Below are positions 51,057 to 55,595 of a DNA stretch of 55,595 nt, piece after piece (the first letter of the stretch is position 1; each line of letters begins with the position of its first letter). Origin of the DNA: Pseudanabaena cinerea FACHB-1277 (GTDB lineage Bacteria > Cyanobacteriota > Cyanobacteriia > Pseudanabaenales > Pseudanabaenaceae). Both the position numbers and the translations under genes were made by a program. Location of the stretch: assembly GCF_014696345.1 (NCBI RefSeq), contig NZ_JACJPY010000020.1, forward strand, positions 1 through 55,595, given 5' to 3'. The notes under the pieces were generated by a model. The model saw only the letters and a program-made list of their open reading frames with translations. It had not been told where the DNA came from and made no database searches.

Positions 51057-51459
51057 GTGATGATTACCTCATTTTCGATATCGTAGACAAAGATTTCCAA
51101 TTGATATTCGGCAATGACCATATAGGCAAACTCCTTTTGGAAGAAGCTTGCATAAGCAGTATTGGGGACTGCTAAAAATAGTTTGCGCGTTCTGGCTCTC
51201 TTACTTTTAATGCTACTCGATAGTTAAGAAACTGCCCGATCGCCAGATGAAAATCCGTTAGTGATGACGGATTGATAAAACTTTTGATCTCCACGGCAAT
51301 TTTTTCATTATTACGTTCCGCAGCAATGAGTTTTTCGGCTCCAAGATCTATATAAAATTCAACGCCTCCAACTTTCAAGAAAAATGGATCGTCTGTAATC
51401 TGCCAACCATCTTTGATGAGGGCATTTTTGACTGCATCATGAAATAAATCTTGTGCCAT
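51044..51459 (-). pseudogene. xisH with a 2-bp frameshift
   Basis: MAQDLFHDAVKNALIKDGW begins at 51459, and the PD-(D/E)xK core (YIDLGAEKLIAAERNNEKIAVEIKSF) is intact. After VREPER the frame is lost at 51184-51190, where the minus strand reads GAACGCGCAAACTATTT; removing one GC pair restores KLFLAVPNTAYASFF to the normal end VITWKI-like tail overlapping xisI. As it stands the protein is 95 residues with a NYF tail. A sequencing error at CGCGC cannot be ruled out. The start at 51459 lies 14 bp after the helicase stop codon. Confidence 0.8.
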
Positions 51460-51473
51460 AAATTCCACATTTA

Positions 51474-54400
51474 CTAATATTGAAAAATTCCCATCGAACA
51501 AATAATCTGTGGCTCCTGCTCATGCTCTTCTTCTGAAATTATACAAAGAAGATGATCAGTGCGGAGAGCCAAAACTAAATCTGCCAACTGCTGATCATCA
51601 ATGCCATCTTTAAACCTACTGCTCAAAGTATTGATCGCTGATTGGCGCAACGGATAGCGATAAATCTCATCGATCGCCTTGTCTAAATCGGTGGGAACTA
51701 ATAGAGGATTACGCTCTAGTTCATGATCTAGATAGCGCTTGAGCCGTTCATAGGTGCGATATCTTGCACCCTTAACACTACCAAGCTGACCACCTGTACT
51801 TTTCTCCTCCTTAACTAGCATGATCGCTGCTTGCCTCACTAACTCATGATGGTTTGCATCTCTTGGTATCGCTGGAGTATTCGGCTCACAGGCAGCTAAT
51901 TTGAGGATCGCCAATTGCGATTGCGTCACACTATAACCATTGCGATCGACATAAGCTAAAGCATCATTCCCTTCTGCCGTGCGAACATAGAGCAGCACCC
52001 CTTCAGGCTTAGTGATCTCTGGCGTATGCGATCGCGTGGAGTAGGAAACATTCGACAATGACTCCACAATCTTTTTGAGTTCGGGATTGCGATCGGTGGC
52101 ATTTTTCCAAATCTGAAAAGCCTCAGAAGTCAGGTCTACTTCATTATCCTCATCATCATCAATAATTCCTGTCTTTTCGTTATACAGATCTCGCACAATT
52201 TGATCGGCATCTCCCTCAAAAAAAGCCTCATCCGTACCCACCACTTCCGCATTTTGATCCAAACGCTGACGTAAACGGCTTCTTAGATTAATCAACTTTT
52301 CAACACCATCCGCAGGTAAAAAAGAATAACAGAGAATTTCTTCTGACTCCTGACCAATGCGATCGATCCGTCCTGCCCGTTGGATTAGGCGAATGATTGC
52401 CCAAGGTAGATCGTAATTAATAATCATGTCGCAATCTTGTAAGTTTTGACCTTCACTAAGTACATCCGTGGCAATCAACACCCGCAATTCCTGATCTTTG
52501 GGGATTTTATGACTTTTGTTATTGCTTTTAGGACTAAATCGATAGGCGAGTTCGGTCGGGTTAGGCGTGTTACCTGTAACGATCGCCAATTTATCAATCC
52601 CAAACTTGGGTAGCTGCTCACCCAAATATTTAGCGGTGTCCGCAAACTGGGTAAAAATCAACACCTTGCGATCGCTATGTTCGACTTTCAGCAAATTAAC
52701 AAGGGAAGCTAATTTACAATCTTGCTCAGATTTCCATTCAGGACATAGATTGAGAACCCTAGTCAAGGCTTGAGCATCCGCTAATAAAGCCGTTTTTAGC
52801 TCTGGTTTGAACAAACTTGCCCGAATCCATTTAAACCGCTTTTTGTATTTGCTCCCATAGAGTTTATAGACCGTAGCAGCACGGTCAAGATAATTCATTG
52901 TAATTGTGCGCGATTCTTCTTCCACATCGCTGCTAGAGTTCCCCTCTGCTTCGATCTCAAATTCTGTCGATACTAATGAATCCGAATCTTCATCAGCATT
53001 GCGCGTATCTAAAAGCTCTGCATCCTGCGTGCCAATGGGAATATCTAACCCGTTATTAATGGCATGGAGGTAAACATAGTTGCGTAAAATATGGCGATCG
53101 AGGGACTGTAAAAACGCAAATCCACTACTTTCTAGACGCTTAAATAAATTAGTCCGACAAAATCCCATCAACCGCCGCCCCGCATGGGAAAGATTATCTA
53201 AAATCTTCTGCTCACCCTCCGATATCTCCAAATCTACCGTCTTTCCTTTTCCTTTTTCCTTTTTCCTTTTTCCTTCCAAAACAAAGTTGCCTAACCCATA
53301 GCGCGGTAAATTTAGCTCATTGATCACATCCACCACGCGATCGGAATAAAGCAAAGCATAGGGATCGCCCTCATCCCCCAGCCCCTTCTCCCAAGTAGGG
53401 AGAAGGGGAGCAAGAGAATCGTTCTTATTCCCCTCTCCCAAGGGGGGAGAGGGGCTAGGGGTGAGGGTCTTAATCGAAAACTCCGCAGTCTTCGGAATTC
53501 GTTTGGGGAAATACGACACCTTTCCATCAGGAAATTCTAGATATTTTCTTCCTTGAGAATCAGTCTTAGCATAGTTATTTTTGATGAAGCTGCGAGTCCG
53601 CCGAATCATAAATAATTTCATCAAGTCCCGCCAATCATCGGCATACTCACTCAAGTTAAAAGCTTTCAGCGATCGCTCTTCCCCTTGCAACCGATTCCGA
53701 AACTCAGTCTCCCCAAGTTCTTGAATATATCGCTCAGGACGAATTCCTAGATTGCGATCCTCATCGATAAATAATTGAAACTGTGCCGACAAATCCAGAT
53801 AGCCTTTGTTGTAGGGCGTGGCGGTTAATAGAATACATTTACTGCCATTGATTTCAATATATTCTTGAATCGCTCGATAGCGCCGCCCTTGCCGATTTCG
53901 TAAATTATGACTTTCATCAATCAGCACCACCCGATAGCGCCGTAACTCTTTCAACTCTTCCAACACTCGACTAATGGGCATTACCTTCGCAATTAAGCGA
54001 TATTCCGCCACATAGTCTTCCCACATTGGCACAAGATTCTTAGGGCAAATAATCAAAGTTTCTAAAAATGAATCATCCTGTAAAACCCTTGCCAATGCGG
54101 TCGCAATAATCGTCTTACCAAGTCCCACCACATCGGCAATCATCACCCCGCCATGTTTATTCACATGATGCGCCGCAATTTTTACCGCCGCCGCCTGAAA
54201 GTCAAATAAGCGAAACTCCTTTGGCAATCGATATTCTAACATCCCTGCTCTCGCCTCCTGTGATAGGTGATAAACCATTTTTAGATAAATGTGATAGGGC
54301 GGTATCAGTGTTTCCCTAGCCCAACTTTCATCAATAATTTGCGCTAGTTCTTGCGAAATATCCACACAGAATTTATCTGTCCATTTGTCCTCAAACCAAG

Positions 54401-54962
54401 TTTCTAAAGTCTCTGTATTCTTGCGATCGTTAACATCGATATTTAATTCACCCTGCTTAGACAGTCCTGATAGCGTGAGATTACTACTCCCTAAATAAGC
54501 CATACGTGGTGTTATTTCAGGCAGATAAATTAGATAAAGCTTGGCATGGAGAGTATGTCGAGCAAATAATTTCACCGTTACTTTCCCAGCTTTTATTTGA
54601 GCGCTCAACCTTCGTAATGCTGCTTCGTCTTGATTATTTGGTGCGCCAAAACTTAACTGCGATCGAAATTCTTCGACATACTTGCGTTTGATGCGATTAA
54701 CTTCTGCCAAATCAACTTTATTTTCTGTATTGGCAAAGCTTAATAACGTATGTAGTTCATCTTTTGGTAATTTCTGCATTCCCACCAATAGGCGACAACG
54801 TGCGTCATCCGTCCCTGCAAACTGCTCGATCTTGTCTTCAAGCGATCGCCATCCCCTCAGATTGACATAACCCACACAAAAATCTGCCCGAATTCCCTTA
54901 TCTAGAGTTCTGCGTAACTCTGGTAGTAAAGGGTTCTGCATATTGTCAAAAATTTCTGGCAT
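51474..54962 (-). CDS. PLD-nuclease/SNF2-type helicase of a restriction-like system
   Basis: A 1162-residue protein from the ATG at 54962, which has GGGAG 9 bases upstream and begins MPEIFDNMQNPLL; an ATG 42 bp upstream is possible. The N-terminal ~190 residues are a phospholipase-D-type domain with one HxK motif (H139-A-K141, LYLIY) and GSSNLT, as in PLD nucleases that dimerise. A superfamily 2 motor follows: VGLGKT (279-284), DESH (349-352), TATP (380-383), then ATDVLSEGQNLQDCDMIINY and QRAGRIDRIGQ. Two repeat-derived inserts interrupt the region between the two motor lobes (about 499-532 and 564-574). Together with the Eco57I-like methylase it suggests a restriction/defence system. Confidence 0.88.
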   Translation of the reverse strand: MPEIFDNMQNPLLPELRRTLDKGIRADFCVGYVNLRGWRSLEDKIEQFAGTDDARCRLLVGMQKLPKDELHTLLSFANTENKVDLAEVNRIKRKYVEEFRSQLSFGAPNNQDEAALRRLSAQIKAGKVTVKLFARHTLHAKLYLIYLPEITPRMAYLGSSNLTLSGLSKQGELNIDVNDRKNTETLETWFEDKWTDKFCVDISQELAQIIDESWARETLIPPYHIYLKMVYHLSQEARAGMLEYRLPKEFRLFDFQAAAVKIAAHHVNKHGGVMIADVVGLGKTIIATALARVLQDDSFLETLIICPKNLVPMWEDYVAEYRLIAKVMPISRVLEELKELRRYRVVLIDESHNLRNRQGRRYRAIQEYIEINGSKCILLTATPYNKGYLDLSAQFQLFIDEDRNLGIRPERYIQELGETEFRNRLQGEERSLKAFNLSEYADDWRDLMKLFMIRRTRSFIKNNYAKTDSQGRKYLEFPDGKVSYFPKRIPKTAEFSIKTLTPSPSPPLGEGNKNDSLAPLLPTWEKGLGDEGDPYALLYSDRVVDVINELNLPRYGLGNFVLEGKRKKEKGKGKTVDLEISEGEQKILDNLSHAGRRLMGFCRTNLFKRLESSGFAFLQSLDRHILRNYVYLHAINNGLDIPIGTQDAELLDTRNADEDSDSLVSTEFEIEAEGNSSSDVEEESRTITMNYLDRAATVYKLYGSKYKKRFKWIRASLFKPELKTALLADAQALTRVLNLCPEWKSEQDCKLASLVNLLKVEHSDRKVLIFTQFADTAKYLGEQLPKFGIDKLAIVTGNTPNPTELAYRFSPKSNNKSHKIPKDQELRVLIATDVLSEGQNLQDCDMIINYDLPWAIIRLIQRAGRIDRIGQESEEILCYSFLPADGVEKLINLRSRLRQRLDQNAEVVGTDEAFFEGDADQIVRDLYNEKTGIIDDDEDNEVDLTSEAFQIWKNATDRNPELKKIVESLSNVSYSTRSHTPEITKPEGVLLYVRTAEGNDALAYVDRNGYSVTQSQLAILKLAACEPNTPAIPRDANHHELVRQAAIMLVKEEKSTGGQLGSVKGARYRTYERLKRYLDHELERNPLLVPTDLDKAIDEIYRYPLRQSAINTLSSRFKDGIDDQQLADLVLALRTDHLLCIISEEEHEQEPQIICSMGIFQY
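53244..53276. repeat. CCTTTTT heptamer array inside the helicase gene
   Basis: CCTTTTT is repeated about four times. On the minus strand it is read as the Lys/Gly-rich insert GKRKKEKGKGK without breaking the frame. Seven-base units shift the frame unless copy number changes by three, so the array could act as a phase-variation site. Confidence 0.75.
53368..53467. repeat. ~100-bp double palindrome inside the helicase gene (copy 3)
   Basis: CCCTCATCCCCCAGCCCCTT...GGGGCTAGGGGTGAGGG with inner TTCTCCC/GGGAGAA and CTCTCCC/GGGAGAG hairpins, clearly the same family as the two copies in the methylase gene. On the minus strand it encodes LTPSPSPPLGEG and LAPLLPTWEKGLGDEG, a different frame and arm order, again with no stop. 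Confidence 0.88.
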
Positions 54963-55296
54963 TGTTGTGTTCTCCCACAGCTCTGGTACAACTAAACTCC
55001 TCATTGACTATAGGCTGATAGCCTTCGCCAAAAACAACAGCCTGTCTAAATTTAACAACATAGTCAAAAAAACTAGGCTAAATGTGTCCAAAAATGTCTA
55101 ACCTTGTAAGTGTTTACACGGTGTAAGTTAGTCGTAGTGTCTTGTATTGCCTAATCCAAGGTGTCGGAATCGAACCGACATATCAACGATTATGAGTCTA
55201 TGACTAACTAGGCTGAAAGTATTTGCTAGAGATAGCTACAGATTTCTATATCTTCTATGATAGTCATTTGATAGTCAAACTGCTATATATCTGTTT
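54963..55296. other. Gene-free stretch upstream of the helicase
   Basis: No gene is supported here. It holds the helicase promoter region, a short palindrome TTACAC/GTGTAA near 55112 and a tRNA-like 3' half at 55155-55197. Confidence 0.5.
55155..55197 (-). other. 3' half of a tRNA-Met-like gene (possible attachment site)
   Basis: On the minus strand CTCATAA fits a CAT anticodon loop, followed by TCGTTGATAT and a perfect T-arm, GTCGG-TTCGATT-CCGAC, then an acceptor-like ACCTTGGA. No D-arm or 5' acceptor strand is found upstream, so this is only the 3' half. Such halves are left when an element integrates into a tRNA gene. The parent tRNA gene is not in the window. Confidence 0.5.
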
Positions 55297-55443
55297 TTAT
55301 TTGTGGCTGAGTGCTTCTTTTATTTTGGTTTGTGTTTCTTCGATGATTGTAATGATCTTTTTAAGTTGAGACTCACTTAGTACAGCTTCATTAGCTAAGA
55401 TTTCCACTGCCTGACCGATCGCCATAGGTCTTGCAAAAAACAT
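55297..55443 (-). CDS. Small hypothetical protein
   Basis: A 48-residue frame starting at ATG 55443 (MFFARPMAIGQAVEILANEA) and ending in a helical segment LKKIITIIEETQTKIKEALSHK. It is not recognised. A longer reading to a TTG at 55509 is possible. A GGGCATCTC sequence just upstream (55460-55468) is the same as the end of the IS5 element, so the gene may be a fragment left after an old insertion. Low certainty that it is translated. Confidence 0.3.
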   Translation of the reverse strand: MFFARPMAIGQAVEILANEAVLSESQLKKIITIIEETQTKIKEALSHK

Positions 55444-55595
55444 CTCAAGGACTCTTACAGGGCATCTCCTATAATTATTTAGATCTGCGTTAAGCAATAC
55501 TACGGACAAAATTGGTCAGAGATAGAGCCGTAAGAGCAAAGCTTGTGGAAATTAGGGTGTAATTTAATCGAAGTAAGGTCTAAATCTAACAGGGA

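Noticed and set aside
53324-53527. Minus-strand frame rich in Pro/Leu inside the helicase
   Set aside because: It is another frame of the palindromic repeat within the helicase gene.

Overview
The window is chromosomal DNA from a cyanobacterium. It carries psbV (photosystem II cytochrome c550), the cyanobacterial division gene zipN/ftn2, a ycf35 operon, AMIN-domain amidases, a Ycf52-like acetyltransferase and an Omp85-lpxC-fabZ-lpxA block, and the palindrome GCGATCGC (HIP1) recurs throughout. A Pseudanabaena-like genome would fit, but the genus is an inference.

Positions 1-18.5 kb are mostly housekeeping: two tandem N-acetylmuramoyl-L-alanine amidases, a sugar-nucleotide pyrophosphorylase, phoU, a GNAT acetyltransferase, and a fatty-acid desaturase divergent from an unusual TetR protein whose C-terminal half looks like a tyrosine-recombinase catalytic domain. 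Two copies of a palindrome lie between these two genes as likely operators. Then come zipN, the DUF2997-ycf35-ferredoxin operon, a CCA-adding enzyme, a site-2-protease homologue that has lost its catalytic residues, and ileS. Positions 18.5-20.7 kb hold an AT-rich type II restriction-modification pair (C5 methyltransferase plus PD-(D/E)xK nuclease). Positions 21-39 kb return to core genes: FAD oxidoreductase, psbV, an ATPase-Toprim-like pair, mtnP, hslO, an hpsJ-like gene, lpxA-fabZ-lpxC-bamA, a hybrid histidine kinase with an orphan periplasmic binding protein, tatC and cimA.

Positions 39-55 kb form an accessory (defence) island, almost entirely on the minus strand. Its backbone is a PLD-nuclease/SNF2-type helicase (51.5-55 kb) and a 1217-residue Eco57I-like adenine methylase (45.3-49 kb), which probably form one restriction-modification-like system. 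Between and behind them lie toxin-antitoxin modules (Phd/VapC, HicA/HicB, a PBECR-like/DUF2283 pair), Uma2 and DUF29 proteins, a second ATPase-Toprim-like pair, four xisI genes with one intact and several broken xisH partners, and an IS5-family element with terminal repeats and target duplication. A tRNA-Met-like 3' half near 55.17 kb could be an integration scar.

The most unusual structure is in the island. Decayed copies of the 3' end of the methylase gene (protein tail NALNGDRDVRTGLIK) recur at 39.9, 40.75 and probably 41.63 kb, each directly upstream of an accessory gene cassette and two of them followed or preceded by TTTTTAC heptamer tracts. This suggests that cassettes were added repeatedly at one preferred place. 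In addition, three ~100-bp double palindromes have inserted in frame inside the methylase and helicase genes, and the IS element supplies the methylase with a new stop codon without changing its length.
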